Shown: positions 36,810 to 46,475 of the stretch, one piece after another | How positions within the stretch are numbered: position 1 is the first letter of the stretch | How the letters are laid out: every line of letters begins with the position of its first letter | Assembly: GCA_003116975.1 (NCBI GenBank) | Contig: BGKB01000016.1 | Location: 127,127-191,126 of the forward strand | From: Aurantiochytrium sp. KH105 | Lineage: Eukaryota; Sar; Bigyra; Thraustochytrida; Thraustochytriidae | DNA: 64,000 nt | Direction of reading: 5' to 3' | Translations under genes and position numbers: made by a program | The notes under the pieces: generated by a model | Told to the model about the DNA's origin: nothing | Databases searched by the model: none | What the model saw: only the letters and a program-made list of their open reading frames with translations

Positions 36810-38780
36810 ATGCCGGCAACGTTGACGATGCCGGTGGCACCACCGACAACCTCGTCGAGGTCCGCTCCAAGGTCAACGAGGCGGATCGCAGGCAGTGCAG
36901 CGTGGCTGTCATGCCTGGTGCTGGCCCTTCTAGCGATGCAGAGCTGCGGAGTAGGGTCCATGTTCGGCCCTGATACCGTCACGATGCCCTTGTACGGTGA
37001 CGTGGACCGCCTTGGCTACGTCTACACCAAGGTGACCTTTCATAAAAGCTTTGAAGAGGGCGCAGACGCTATGGGCCACGTTTTTCGCATGATTCTCGAC
37101 TCTTCGTCGAAACTTACGTACGCGCCGTGCACCGGCTGCGAGACGGAAGACTGTGGTGAGCGGCGCATGGAGCGACTTGTGAACGAACTGCACCAGACGA
37201 CTCGACTGGATTGCCACAATCAGAAATGCCCTGCTGCCTCGAGAACGTGTCAGGCCACTTCAAGCGGACTAACCAACGACTGTTTCATGACGCTTGGATT
37301 CGGCGAGGACGAATGGCTCGAGGGCAACTTTGTGCAAACATTTGTGAACATAAGTGCTAGCATCAAGAACACGCTGCTTGGTTGCGTATGGGACATGAGC
37401 CCGTCTTTCCGCACACAGTACGCTGATGGCTCTTTAGCGTTTGCGCAGTCGTCCGAGACCCTCGCCGTGGATATTGGTCGAAGCAATGGGTGGTCCATGT
37501 GTCTCGCGCCTGGCGGCTACTATGGCGGCTCGCTCGAGGTCGGCAAGCATCTCAATTTTGACGACAAGAACGAAGGACCATGGATCGAGCTGCACGAGGA
37601 GCGTACCGACTCGAATGACCCCTGGAAAGGGTTTTACGTGAGCGCTCTTTCGGAACCGCAGCTCGCGGTTGGAAACCAGACCGTTTCGGTGAATCAACAC
37701 ACGCACGCCCTGATCAATACCGGATCGCCCTTGACGTACTTGCCTGAGTCACTCTTTGAGAACGCGCGCGAAGCGCTTTTCTCCTTTTGCGACAAGGAAG
37801 AGGCGCAGAGCAGCGATGCAAAGCCTGCGGTTCCCCGCTGCGCAGGAAACAAGCGCGTCACGGGTAGACCCAACGCGCTGGGCTGCTACGAAATTCTGGA
37901 CACAGAGTACTTTCAGCAGAACGAGGAGCTTTTTGAGGATGATCAAGGGCCCAACAAGTACCTCGTGTACCCGATCTTTGACAGCTTTCCAAACATTACC
38001 TTCAACTTTCGCTCGGAGCCGGGGAACCTTGGGGGCGCCACGTCTTTTGCACTTCCGGTGCACCCAAAGGAGTACATGTTTTATCAGGGTTCTGGAGTTT
38101 ACTGTGTGGGAATCATGCGTGATAGCAGCACAACAGGACCCACCAAGGGCGACGTCACGCTCGGTGTAAACGTCTTGCGCGGATGGAACATCACCATGGA
38201 TTTACGCAATTTTCATCATAGTGGAGAGGAGTGTAGGTTTTCCATCAAGCCGTGTCTTCGCAAGTTCGACTTGGCGATTGATCAGGACAATACATCTGGA
38301 GAGAGCGATTCTACCTCTGGGGCGCACGCGGGCGCGCAATCGGGTGTGGCAGCCTTTTTTGGCACCTTTGTCGCAACGCTGACGCTTCTTTGCTGTGGCC
38401 GCTGCATGTGTGCGCGCGCGAGCACGCCGTACGAGTCGCTGAACGAGTTCGGTAGCGGCGGTCAGAATGGTGGGGCGGTGGGACGTGCAGCTGTGGAGCT
38501 GCCGCCTGCGCGCCTTGGCAAATTTAGTATTGGATCTTCCGACGACGATGATGATCTGGACGAGCACGATGAGCTTGCACTCGAGGTTGATGGAGATGAT
38601 GATGACGACGATGACGAGTTTGTCTCTGAGGGATCCATGCAATCACGTGGGCTCCGAGCACATGGCAACGGACGTGCAGGAGCGGCATCCTCGCGGAATG
38701 GTCGCGCGAACGGCGCGGCCAGCAATGGCTTTCTTTTCGACCAGGACGACTTTAGTGATGGCGATGATAGCTTTCGCTAA
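36810..38780 (+). CDS. Membrane-bound pepsin-family protein, probably catalytically inactive
   Basis: 656 aa from the ATG at 36810. An N-terminal hydrophobic segment (SAAWLSCLVLALLAMQSCGV) is a signal peptide or anchor. The luminal part (about 60-500) is a bilobal A1 aspartic-protease fold of the membrane BACE/plant-like type: the first active-site loop reads ILDSSSKLTYAPC (D97) and the second ALINTGSPLTYLPESLF, where the catalytic Asp is N303 (codon AAT). The usual DTGS glycine is also Ser in the first loop. Conserved cysteines and FGEDEWLEGNFV- and YYGGSLEVG-type segments support the fold. A C-terminal membrane helix (GVAAFFGTFVATLTLLCC, about 512-530) precedes an acidic cytosolic tail with an Asp run. 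With one of two aspartates gone, ordinary proteolysis is unlikely; a binding or chaperone role is possible. Confidence 0.78.
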   Translation: MPATLTMPVAPPTTSSRSAPRSTRRIAGSAAWLSCLVLALLAMQSCGVGSMFGPDTVTMPLYGDVDRLGYVYTKVTFHKSFEEGADAMGHVFRMILDSSSKLTYAPCTGCETEDCGERRMERLVNELHQTTRLDCHNQKCPAASRTCQATSSGLTNDCFMTLGFGEDEWLEGNFVQTFVNISASIKNTLLGCVWDMSPSFRTQYADGSLAFAQSSETLAVDIGRSNGWSMCLAPGGYYGGSLEVGKHLNFDDKNEGPWIELHEERTDSNDPWKGFYVSALSEPQLAVGNQTVSVNQHTHALINTGSPLTYLPESLFENAREALFSFCDKEEAQSSDAKPAVPRCAGNKRVTGRPNALGCYEILDTEYFQQNEELFEDDQGPNKYLVYPIFDSFPNITFNFRSEPGNLGGATSFALPVHPKEYMFYQGSGVYCVGIMRDSSTTGPTKGDVTLGVNVLRGWNITMDLRNFHHSGEECRFSIKPCLRKFDLAIDQDNTSGESDSTSGAHAGAQSGVAAFFGTFVATLTLLCCGRCMCARASTPYESLNEFGSGGQNGGAVGRAAVELPPARLGKFSIGSSDDDDDLDEHDELALEVDGDDDDDDDEFVSEGSMQSRGLRAHGNGRAGAASSRNGRANGAASNGFLFDQDDFSDGDDSFR

Positions 38781-39627
38781 ACAAACAAACAAACGAACAC
38801 ATTCTCTGCAACACCATCTGCCTGTGTATCTGCACCATTAGCACCATCATTGTCATCATTGCAAGCAAGCGAGGTCTTGGCTGCCCTGGCTCTAGCACCA
38901 CACCCTGGTAGGTATACTTTTGATTGATTTTGAACTTGCCGGGCGCTCATGATCTTCACCAACCGCAGAAACACCCAATCCTGGCGGGCGTGCTCAGAGA
39001 CTTGGACTTCAGGTCCCTTTTCACCCATCATGATCATCAACAGCTTGAACTCAAAAGGCTTACGTGTTCTTTCCATCAAGCTGTTCTTTCGCTTTTCCAC
39101 TTCTTGTTTCTTCACTTTCTTATTTTCCTTTCCAAATCTCTTGCTTGCTTCGGGCGTCGTCTTCATTTCTGCAAAAGAGCTTTTTGGCGCGGCGGCGGTG
39201 CGCGGGTCCACGCGAGGTCCGTGCCGTGCAGCGCGCAAGGGACGCGCGGCGCAGCTGCGACGACCCCCCTGCGCGCGCGAGGAGAGCGCCCTGAGAGAGA
39301 AGGGGAGACTTCGTTCGATCCAACTGGATAGCATTCGATTCGATTGTTCGAGTGGGACAAGCACGGAAGGAGTCCGCCGCGGCCGCCGCAGCCGAGCACT
39401 GAGCTGCAGCAGCGCGAGCGCGGCAGCACAAGAGGCCGCCACGCAAAGCGACCCGCTTGCATTCTTGGCCCACGACGATCGGCGCGAGCCTCGAAAGTCG
39501 GGCGTAAAAACAAGCGAGGGGTGGGGCCAAGAAGGTGCCGCAACAAGAGCCGGCCGCTCGCTCGCTGCACTGCAAAAGCTAGCTTGGTGACGCCCACCCG
39601 CGTCAAGGCGCTCGCTTCGAGCCGAGC
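38781..39627. other. Intergenic between tandem genes
   Basis: An 847-bp spacer: an AT-rich first half (38781-39160) that probably holds the 3' end of the protease-like gene, and a GC-rich second half before the TBC gene. Overlapping open frames on both strands are compositionally biased and unsupported. Confidence 0.5.
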
Positions 39628-41016
39628 ATGCACAGAACACAGAACATGGGCGGCAACAGCAACGAGACTCCTGGTGCAACGATCTTCAAGTCCAAATTGA
39701 AGCCGCGGAGCGCCGTAGCGGAAGAAGTGAAAAAGAAGATCCCCTCGGATCTCGAGCGGCGCGGAGAGGCATGGCTGCGTCTTGCGTCGCGCGAAGGAAA
39801 ATTACCCAGCGTGGATCCAGCGTGGGAGCTGCCGAATGCGGTGGAGATTGCGGCATATACAGCTTTTCAGCCAGACATTATCGTGCAGACGCTGTGCGCG
39901 CGCAGGTCTGCAAGCAGCCCTTACATGGTGGAGACCCTCGAGCAAATTGAGCGCGACCTCCCACGCACGTACCCAGACGTGGACTTTTTCGCCAACACAG
40001 ACGTCAAGAACGGCCTTGGCCAGATTTTGCGTGCGGTGGCCATTGCTTACCCGGAGACAGGATATGTTCAGGGCATGAACTTTTTGGCGGCCAACGTCCT
40101 CCTTCATATGCGCGGCGCCATGGACAAGACCTTTCTCCTCATTCGATACATGATGGAGGCGCCGCGATATCGATTGGTCAACGTATTTCAGGAGGGCTTA
40201 CCGAACCTTCGGCGATTCACGGATCTCCTCGCAGATTTGATGGCGGCCAGACACCCGTCCCTGCACCGGCACTTTGACGAGATCGGCTTGGAACCTTTGT
40301 TCTACTCACAGAACTGGACAGTTACACTGTTTTCGTACATGGTCCCTTTTTCTCCGTTGGCCAAGATCTGGGACCGCTTCTTTGAGCACGGCTGGGAGGC
40401 CATCTTCAAGCATGGGCTCGCCTTTTTCGAGATCAATCTCGATACTCTTCTCGTTGCAGACTTTGAAAGCGCAGCGGTTCTTTTGCGCACGACTGCGGAG
40501 CGTCCGCCCTCGAACCTGTCCAACATTGCTGATGGCATAAGACTCACCCCGGACGAGGTGCGCAGAATTGCATGCGCTGTGCAGCAGCAAGATCAGTACG
40601 TGTCGCCGCCCGTCACACCCGCAGCGCACACCATGGACGACAGCAGTTCTGTAGCGACCCTTTCGCAATCTCGGTTGCGTCGCGCGAGCATCGGCAGCAG
40701 CTTTCGCGATGATGAGCTCTTGGGAGCCCAACTTGCCGGGTGCGGAAGTCCCGCGACCATTCTCACAACGGAGAGTCCGCGCACGCCATCCTTTTTTGAC
40801 ATGCTTGGCGGCAGTGGTAGGCGAAGGCTCAGCGACCAGGGCCCTCGTCTCGTTGACGCCAAGTCTCTCGCATATGGCGTTAACGCCAGCGAGCCAAGTC
40901 CGGGCACGATTTCAATCTCTGCACTGCAAGGCTCAACGTGCGAGAACGGAGACGGCGTTGGGGGCATTAAAACCGAGGGCAACGCTCGCAATGCCGGTTC
41001 TGCTCTGTGGATGTAA
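39628..41016 (+). CDS. TBC-domain Rab GTPase-activating protein
   Basis: A 462-aa protein with a TBC domain at about residues 30-285. Both catalytic fingers are present: IERDLPRTYP (IxxDxxR arginine finger, about 106) and YVQGMNFLAANVLLHM (YxQ glutamine finger, about 146). Also seen are GLGQILRAVAIAYPETGY, LYSQNWTVTLFSYMVPF-type and LAKIWDRFFEHGWEAIF segments. It should accelerate GTP hydrolysis by a Rab, closest in style to EVI5/GRTP1-type TBC proteins, but the partner cannot be read from sequence. The C-terminal ~150 residues are Ser/Thr/Pro-rich and unstructured (SVATLSQSRLRRASIGSS), with RRAS and SPRTP sites suited to phosphorylation. Internal ATG at 39646 (MGGNSN) is an alternative start. 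Confidence 0.92.
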   Translation: MHRTQNMGGNSNETPGATIFKSKLKPRSAVAEEVKKKIPSDLERRGEAWLRLASREGKLPSVDPAWELPNAVEIAAYTAFQPDIIVQTLCARRSASSPYMVETLEQIERDLPRTYPDVDFFANTDVKNGLGQILRAVAIAYPETGYVQGMNFLAANVLLHMRGAMDKTFLLIRYMMEAPRYRLVNVFQEGLPNLRRFTDLLADLMAARHPSLHRHFDEIGLEPLFYSQNWTVTLFSYMVPFSPLAKIWDRFFEHGWEAIFKHGLAFFEINLDTLLVADFESAAVLLRTTAERPPSNLSNIADGIRLTPDEVRRIACAVQQQDQYVSPPVTPAAHTMDDSSSVATLSQSRLRRASIGSSFRDDELLGAQLAGCGSPATILTTESPRTPSFFDMLGGSGRRRLSDQGPRLVDAKSLAYGVNASEPSPGTISISALQGSTCENGDGVGGIKTEGNARNAGSALWM

Positions 41017-41113
41017 ACTATATTTGATCATTCAAAACGATAGGGTAGGCTTTTCCTCGTGACACGCGTGTGGTGTGCGCAAATTTTTGCTCGACTTTTT
41101 CTTTTCTTTTTGT

Positions 41114-41135
41114 GGGGGGGGGGGGGGGGGGGGGG
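41114..41135. repeat. G22 homopolymer
   Basis: A run of 22 guanines between the convergent TBC and SERINC genes, flanked by T-rich sequence. Length may be unreliable in the assembly, and the sequence could form a G-quadruplex. Confidence 0.9.
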
Positions 41136-41257
41136 ATGGAAGAGCGTGAGCGCACAGCACACGTCAGTCGCTTGCAGACACACAAAAAGACAGACTACGT
41201 GGCTGGACCAGGGGAAGAGATCAGAAAGAAAGGCGGCCTGCGTACATGGGTCGACTT

Positions 41258-42619
41258 TTAGTAGTCGAACTCGCGGTCGAGAATGAGAGGCGCGATGATG
41301 GTCCAGACATAGAGAGCGACGGTGAACCAGGCGGAGACAATCTTGACCCACGAGGAGACGTTACCGATGGCGGCGTTGCCGCTCTCGCCCTCGATGACGC
41401 CCCAGTTGGTAAGGATCATCGCCATGTAGAAGCTGGCGGAGATGAGGATCATGTAAAAGATGTGCGGTCTGTCCTCGAGCGCATCGTTCTTGTTCTCGAG
41501 CTCTTCCTGCTTGGCCGCGGCCATTTCGGTATCGCGAGCCATGATCTCGTTGCCAGCCTTGTCCGTGCCGACGGCATAAATGCCGCCCATGCTGGGGTCG
41601 CCAAGCCTGGCGTTGTCGCCGCCCTTGGTGTCTCCGGCGATGAGGTTGCTTGCGCGCTTCGAAGCGGTGTACGCAAGCCAAACCATCGAAAGCATGGCAA
41701 AGCCAACGCCAATGAAAATGACAAGGTTGCTGCCATCATCAAGAGGCCGGCACTCCTCGGAAGGAATGGACTCGGTCGCAGACCACGTGAGGTAGCTGGT
41801 GTAGAAGAAGACGATGGCGACGGGGACAGCCGATCCAGGAATATCCGTGAGACGCTCGCGGAAAAAGGTGAGGATGGAATAACCCACAAAGAGGCAGATA
41901 TTGACGATGTTGAAGACCTTGCCTGTCCCGCAGTCGCCATATTCGAGAAAGATGGCAGCAGTCAGACCAAAGCCACCGATGAGGCAGAGAAAGGTAATGA
42001 TGAAAAGACCAATGATCCAGCCCTTGCTACCGTCCTCGGAGCGATCGAGCCAGTCCTCATTGAGCTGATAGCTAAAGTCGATGAGAAGAAGCACTTGCAG
42101 AATGAGAAAGAAACCGGAGGCGATGCGAGCGACCCAGGCGTACGCATTGTCCGGATCGTCAAAGAGCAAGGATGGGAGCCAGGGAAGAGAGCACATGAGA
42201 GCGAAGTAGAGAACGAGTTTGATTGACCACCATCCGAGGTGGAAACTCCAGCCGAAGACGGGCCGGAAGCGCTCCTCGCCGATGCAAGTCGGCACGGGCG
42301 TCGTGGCCAGGAGCATAAAGGAGAAAAAGATGACGTTCAAAAAGGACACCCTGTACACGAAGCCAACATCCGAGCAAACGGTGTCCCCGTCTTGGCCATC
42401 GCACATGAAGTCGAGCTCGGCGAATTCACGCTCGCCATCTGGACCGTACCTTTGCACGACCCAGGCAAAGAGCCCCGAGAGGAGCAGGAGCACCACGTAG
42501 GTCGCCTTTGACGCCTGGCGGGACCCGCGCACGGCGCCCGAGCCCATGGCGCAGCAGCATGACCCCGCCGATTTGGCACACGTGCCGCAGCAGCACAGCA
42601 CGCTCAAGAGGAGACCCAT
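41258..42619 (-). CDS. SERINC / TMS1 family membrane protein
   Basis: A 453-aa polytopic protein. It begins MGLLLSVLCCCGTCAKSAGS with a cysteine cluster, as SERINC proteins do. It has 9-11 hydrophobic helices and family blocks VYRVSFLNVIFFSFMLLATT, GWWSIKLVLYFALMCSLPWL, RIASGFFLILQVLLLIDFSY, NEDWLDR, YLTWSATESIPSEECRPL and the C-terminal SASFYMAMILTNWG with SSWVKIVSAWFTVALYVWTI. SERINC proteins sit in the plasma and endosomal membranes and act as lipid-associated transporters or scramblases; the older serine-incorporation role is uncertain. Length and topology are normal for the family, with a charged loop of ~70 residues before the last helices. Confidence 0.94.
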   Translation of the reverse strand: MGLLLSVLCCCGTCAKSAGSCCCAMGSGAVRGSRQASKATYVVLLLLSGLFAWVVQRYGPDGEREFAELDFMCDGQDGDTVCSDVGFVYRVSFLNVIFFSFMLLATTPVPTCIGEERFRPVFGWSFHLGWWSIKLVLYFALMCSLPWLPSLLFDDPDNAYAWVARIASGFFLILQVLLLIDFSYQLNEDWLDRSEDGSKGWIIGLFIITFLCLIGGFGLTAAIFLEYGDCGTGKVFNIVNICLFVGYSILTFFRERLTDIPGSAVPVAIVFFYTSYLTWSATESIPSEECRPLDDGSNLVIFIGVGFAMLSMVWLAYTASKRASNLIAGDTKGGDNARLGDPSMGGIYAVGTDKAGNEIMARDTEMAAAKQEELENKNDALEDRPHIFYMILISASFYMAMILTNWGVIEGESGNAAIGNVSSWVKIVSAWFTVALYVWTIIAPLILDREFDY

Positions 42620-44240
42620 GATGCCCGCGCAAAGAGCTCCTTGCGCAGCCTGCCTCCCGTGTCTAGTAGTCTTTCCCTTGTCGGCACGTGCCGATCGAGG
42701 TCGTCTCCCGACGGGCCTCGCTCGCTCGCGCTGCTCTTGGCGACGCGCTTCCGGCGAGCACGCGCGCTACGGGCGCTTCGCGTGTGGGGTTGTCTGCGTC
42801 GGCCGCGGCCGCTCGCTCTCTCGTTCGCGCGTCGCGCGCTGCGTCTCCCTCGCTCGCCCGAGGTACTCGCGCGCGATCGAAGTCTGCGCGCCTGCTCCGC
42901 CCCCGTAGTAGGCCGGCCGCTGCGCTGGAAACTTGGACTGTGTGTATGTATATGAGTGAATAAATGCACGCACCAGCCAGCGCAAGTCGGGCATTCCGCG
43001 CCGCAAGTCGGGTATCGGCCGGCCGCTCGAAAAGCGGCACGCGCGGCCCTCACGGGGCGGTCGCACACTGCCAGTGAGGTGACTGTCATTGCTGCCCCTG
43101 CCAGCACAGACAAGCAAATATTGATTGTTGATTGTCTCTCGCTCCCACTCACACTGTGGGCTGCCATTGGTTGATTGAACTTCGGGTGCACACGTGATGG
43201 AGTTATCGATCGTGGAGGACTATAATAACGATGATGATAAAGATGATAAAGATGATGATTGCTTGGTATAAATATTACTGCACGTTGCCACGACCAGGCG
43301 CGGCGAAATTTGGCTGACATTGTCTTGGGCTCCAAGCCCGGACAATATGATCGCAGCGAGAAGGAGGAACCTTGATCTTCATGGCTAGGGCGAGCGAGGG
43401 TTTCCTCTCCGAACGATGCCTTGAAACGAACTCTTGGCCAGCGAACGAACAAAGAAATGAAAAATCGAAAGGAGGTCCAGTGAGGGCTGAGCGAGCGGGA
43501 GAGCTCTGCTCAGAATTCTAATTTCCAGGATATCAAGAGTCGAATAAAAAATGGTGCACGCATTCCTCGGCATGCACCATGACTTGGCAGGGCAGCCAAA
43601 AGGGTTCCGGCCACCGACAGGCTGACGCATGTGCAGTGGCGAGCCGCTCTAACAGTAAGACAATTCTCGTGAAGTTTCCAAAGCTAGAAGCGCAAGGTCG
43701 AGAGCAGACACGGGGAGTGAGCGCTACGACCTAGAGAAGCAAACGATGGAAAAGACAAACCAATGATCGAGAGAAAAAGAAAAGGTTCCACCTCTCTTCC
43801 CCCCTCCAAAAGGATACTACTCACAACAACAAAAAACCAACCGCGAACACATGTGTAGGTAGGCGACCGATGTTGTGAGATGCTGAAAAGAGAAAGAGAG
43901 AGAGAAAGAGAAGAGAGAGACACGCCAAGAATTGAGATATGATGCCACAAAGTAATTGAATAGAACACTCACGTCAGCATGGAGAAATCGAAGAATAAAG
44001 AAGAAGAAGAAGAAGAAGAAGAAGAAGAAGAAGAAGAAGAAGAAGAAGAAAAACGAAGTGAGACACCAGTTGCTGCCCAACTATATTGCGTACCTGTTCA
44101 CGCACTCTTGTCTAGGTTGTAATGATGATATTGCTGCCAATCCGATGTGCGGTAGGCCGTACTCCATTGCTCGCCTCTTTTAAGTTAGGCTGAGGATTGA
44201 TCTGAAGCTAGGTTGCTGCCATGGCATGAGCTCTACGCGC
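42620..44240. other. Intergenic with AAG microsatellite
   Basis: A 1.6-kb spacer. The first ~450 bp are GC-rich (SERINC promoter side); the rest is AT-rich. It contains a short inverted repeat at about 43555-43583 (ATGGTGCA...TGCACCAT) and a long (AAG)n run at about 43998-44050. Open frames on either strand are low complexity. No gene is supported. Confidence 0.5.
43998..44050. repeat. (AAG)n microsatellite
   Basis: About 17 uninterrupted AAG units in the 3' flank of the SR-protein gene; a polypurine tract. Confidence 0.9.
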
Positions 44241-45266
44241 TCAGTTCTCCTCGGCGCCATTGTCCTTCGGGCCCGAGTCCGCAGGCGGATCGCGGTCGTC
44301 GCGGTCGTCGCGGGGATCACGGTCGTCGCGGCGGTAGTCATCACGGCGGTCGTCGTCGCGGCGGTAGTCATCACGGCGGTCGTCGTCGCGGCGGTAGTCA
44401 TCACGGCGGTCGTCGTCGCGGCGGTAGTCATCACGGCGGTCATCGTCGCGGCGGAAGTCATCGCGGCGGTCGTCGCGGCGGTCACCGCGGCGGTCATCGC
44501 GGCGGTCGCGATCACGGCGGTAGTCGTCCCGGTCATCGCGGCGGTCGCGACGAGGGCTGCGCGAGCGGGAGCGCGAATAACGCCGGTACCGCGGGGAGCG
44601 GCTACGGCTGCGGCTGTATCGACGCGGAGAGCGGCTGCGGCGGCGCGGGGAGCGGCTGCGGCTGCGACGGCGACGAGGGCTATCGCCGCGGCGGCCACCC
44701 CGGGGAGGCGGGGGTCCGCGAGGGCGTCCACTTTCTTCCTCCACACGAATGCGGCTGTTGCCCATGGAGAAGCCATCAAGATCGCGCAGCGCACGCTCCA
44801 TGTCGTCGCGGTTCGAGTACTCGATGAGGCCGGTGCCGTCGCGCTCAACCTTGGTAAAGTTGACATCGCCAGCCTTGCGCGCAACATCTTTGAGATCCTG
44901 CCAAGAGGCTCGGGGCGGAAGGTTGGTCACGACGAGACGAAAGTCGGTACGGCGTGCGCCGGGTCCATCCCCAGGAGGTCCCCGTCCGCCGCGGTCACCA
45001 CGGTCACCACCACGCGGGCCCTTGTTTGTGGAGATCTGCACCTTGATGCGCCTGCCAAGAAATTCGGTGCCATCGAACGAACGAATGGCCTCCTCGGCGG
45101 CGGCCTCGTCGCTCATGGTCACGAAGCCAAATCCAGCCGGCGATCTTGCCAGCCACACGCCAAGGACGCGTCCATTGCGCGAGAAATGTTCCTCGAGGTC
45201 GGCCTCGCGCACATCGTACGAGAGGTTGCCCACGTACAGCTTGACGCCCTCCTGTTGCTCCGCCAT
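44241..45266 (-). CDS. SR splicing factor with two RRMs and Arg/Asp repeat tail
   Basis: 341 aa from the ATG at 45266. RRM1 (about 8-78) has RNP2 LYVGNLSYDV and RNP1-like AGFGFVTM. RRM2 (about 107-178) has LVVTNLPPRASWQDLKDVAR; it is the pseudo-RRM type of SRSF1, with WQDLKD matching the family SWQDLKD heptapeptide. A classical RS region follows (RRRSRSRSPRRRSRSPRRYS, about 195-235). The last ~90 residues are a distinctive RRDDDRRDDY decapeptide repeat encoded by a 30-bp DNA repeat. SRSF1-like proteins define splice sites in the nucleus, which is notable in a region where only one clear intron was found. The adjacent divergent gene is PHTF. Confidence 0.92.
   Translation of the reverse strand: MAEQQEGVKLYVGNLSYDVREADLEEHFSRNGRVLGVWLARSPAGFGFVTMSDEAAAEEAIRSFDGTEFLGRRIKVQISTNKGPRGGDRGDRGGRGPPGDGPGARRTDFRLVVTNLPPRASWQDLKDVARKAGDVNFTKVERDGTGLIEYSNRDDMERALRDLDGFSMGNSRIRVEEESGRPRGPPPPRGGRRGDSPRRRRSRSRSPRRRSRSPRRYSRSRSRSPRYRRYSRSRSRSPRRDRRDDRDDYRRDRDRRDDRRGDRRDDRRDDFRRDDDRRDDYRRDDDRRDDYRRDDDRRDDYRRDDDRRDDYRRDDRDPRDDRDDRDPPADSGPKDNGAEEN
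44331..44460. repeat. 30-bp coding tandem repeat in the SR-protein gene
   Basis: Units begin at 44331, 44361, 44391 and 44421, nearly identical over 30 bp, then diverge. On the minus strand each encodes the decapeptide RRDDDRRDDY. Being in frame, copy number can vary without a frameshift. Confidence 0.92.
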
Positions 45267-45769
45267 CTTGTCGTTCTCCGCGCGAGTGTTCGCGCAGCCA
45301 GCCAACGTCAAGCTCGCGGCCGTCAATCTAGATCTCTTCTCTACTCTCCGGGCTCGCCTGCGCGCGGGGCGCGCGAGAGAAGCAAGGGGGGGGAGGGAAA
45401 GGGGGGGGAGAGGCGGCGCGTGGCCGCGGGTCGAGGCGCTGGCGGCGCTCTCTCGCACGGCGTCGGTGGGCGCGCGCGACGTGGACTGTCCACGTGCGAT
45501 CCGCAACTGCTTTTGCCAGCCAAAAACGACGGCCAAAAACAAAAAAAAAAAGCCCTGGTCGCCCCGCCCAAAAAAGAACAAAATTTTCCTTGGCGATGAT
45601 CCGGCATCATGATGATGATGGGGGGCGAACACAGAGATCATGTTGCATTGGATGGTGTCTGTGGCTTCTTCAAGCTCGACGCAATCCCATTTGCCCATTC
45701 ATCACGATGGACAGCATGCATGCCCATTCAAGATTTCATCGTCCTCCCAGCGACCACCGTGTTGGAGTC

Positions 45770-45804
<35 letters not shown>

Positions 45805-46475
45805 CTCTGACGGATAAAGGTAAAAATCGACGTTCGATCGTGCCACGACATCTCTCCTCCGCAAACCCGACCTCGTCAGCCCCCGCCGTCCCCGCTCCCG
45901 TCACTTTCCGGAGGCGACCTGGCTCGAGCGCGCACACCCTCCTTATGTTAATCTGAAAACACCACTCAGGGGATGCCGGCCACCCGCACAATCGATCTCC
46001 CGTTATAGAACCACTAGCCATAGCTGCGCACGCTTGGTTCACATGTGGTTGCGGCCACGACCGCGCCTGACCGTGGCACGAGCCCCACCTCTCCGTCCGG
46101 CGAGCCGCGCTGCCGGCGTCGCGAGCCCTGCGCCACTCGCAGCTGCGAGCGCTCGCAGCTGCGAGAGGCGCAGCGAGCCGAGGGCTCGCGCGGGTTTCCG
46201 GCGGAGAAGAAGCGGGAGCCGAGGAGGCGGAGAAGCTCAAGACCGCCTGAGCCAAAAGCAGCCAAAAGCGACGAAACGCAGCCAAAAGCAGAAGCAGAAA
46301 AGCGCCGCGGAGGAGCCAAAACCGAGACGCCCGCGCGCGCGAGCGTGTCTGCGCCGCCGCGAGAGGCCGAGCGTCGCGGAGCGTCGCGTCGCGGAGCGTC
46401 GCGTCGCGGAGCGTCGCGTCGTTGCGCCGCGTCGCGTTGGTCGCGGCGAGAGCGAAGGAGGCGACGTTGGCGGCC
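45267..46475. other. Intergenic between divergent genes; CCAG and 15-bp repeats
   Basis: A 1.2-kb spacer between the SR-protein and PHTF genes. It contains a (CCAG)n run at 45771-45804 and a GC-rich 15-bp tandem repeat (GAGCGTCGCGTCGCG-type) at about 46370-46430 just before the PHTF start. Overlapping frames encode only Arg/Ala/Ser-rich sequence. Confidence 0.5.
45771..45804. repeat. (CCAG)n microsatellite
   Basis: About eight CCAG tetranucleotide units in the SR/PHTF divergent spacer. Confidence 0.9.

Noticed and set aside
42604..43452. 282-codon minus frame upstream of SERINC
   Set aside because: Low-complexity Arg/Ala/Ser sequence over the SERINC promoter and a microsatellite-rich spacer.
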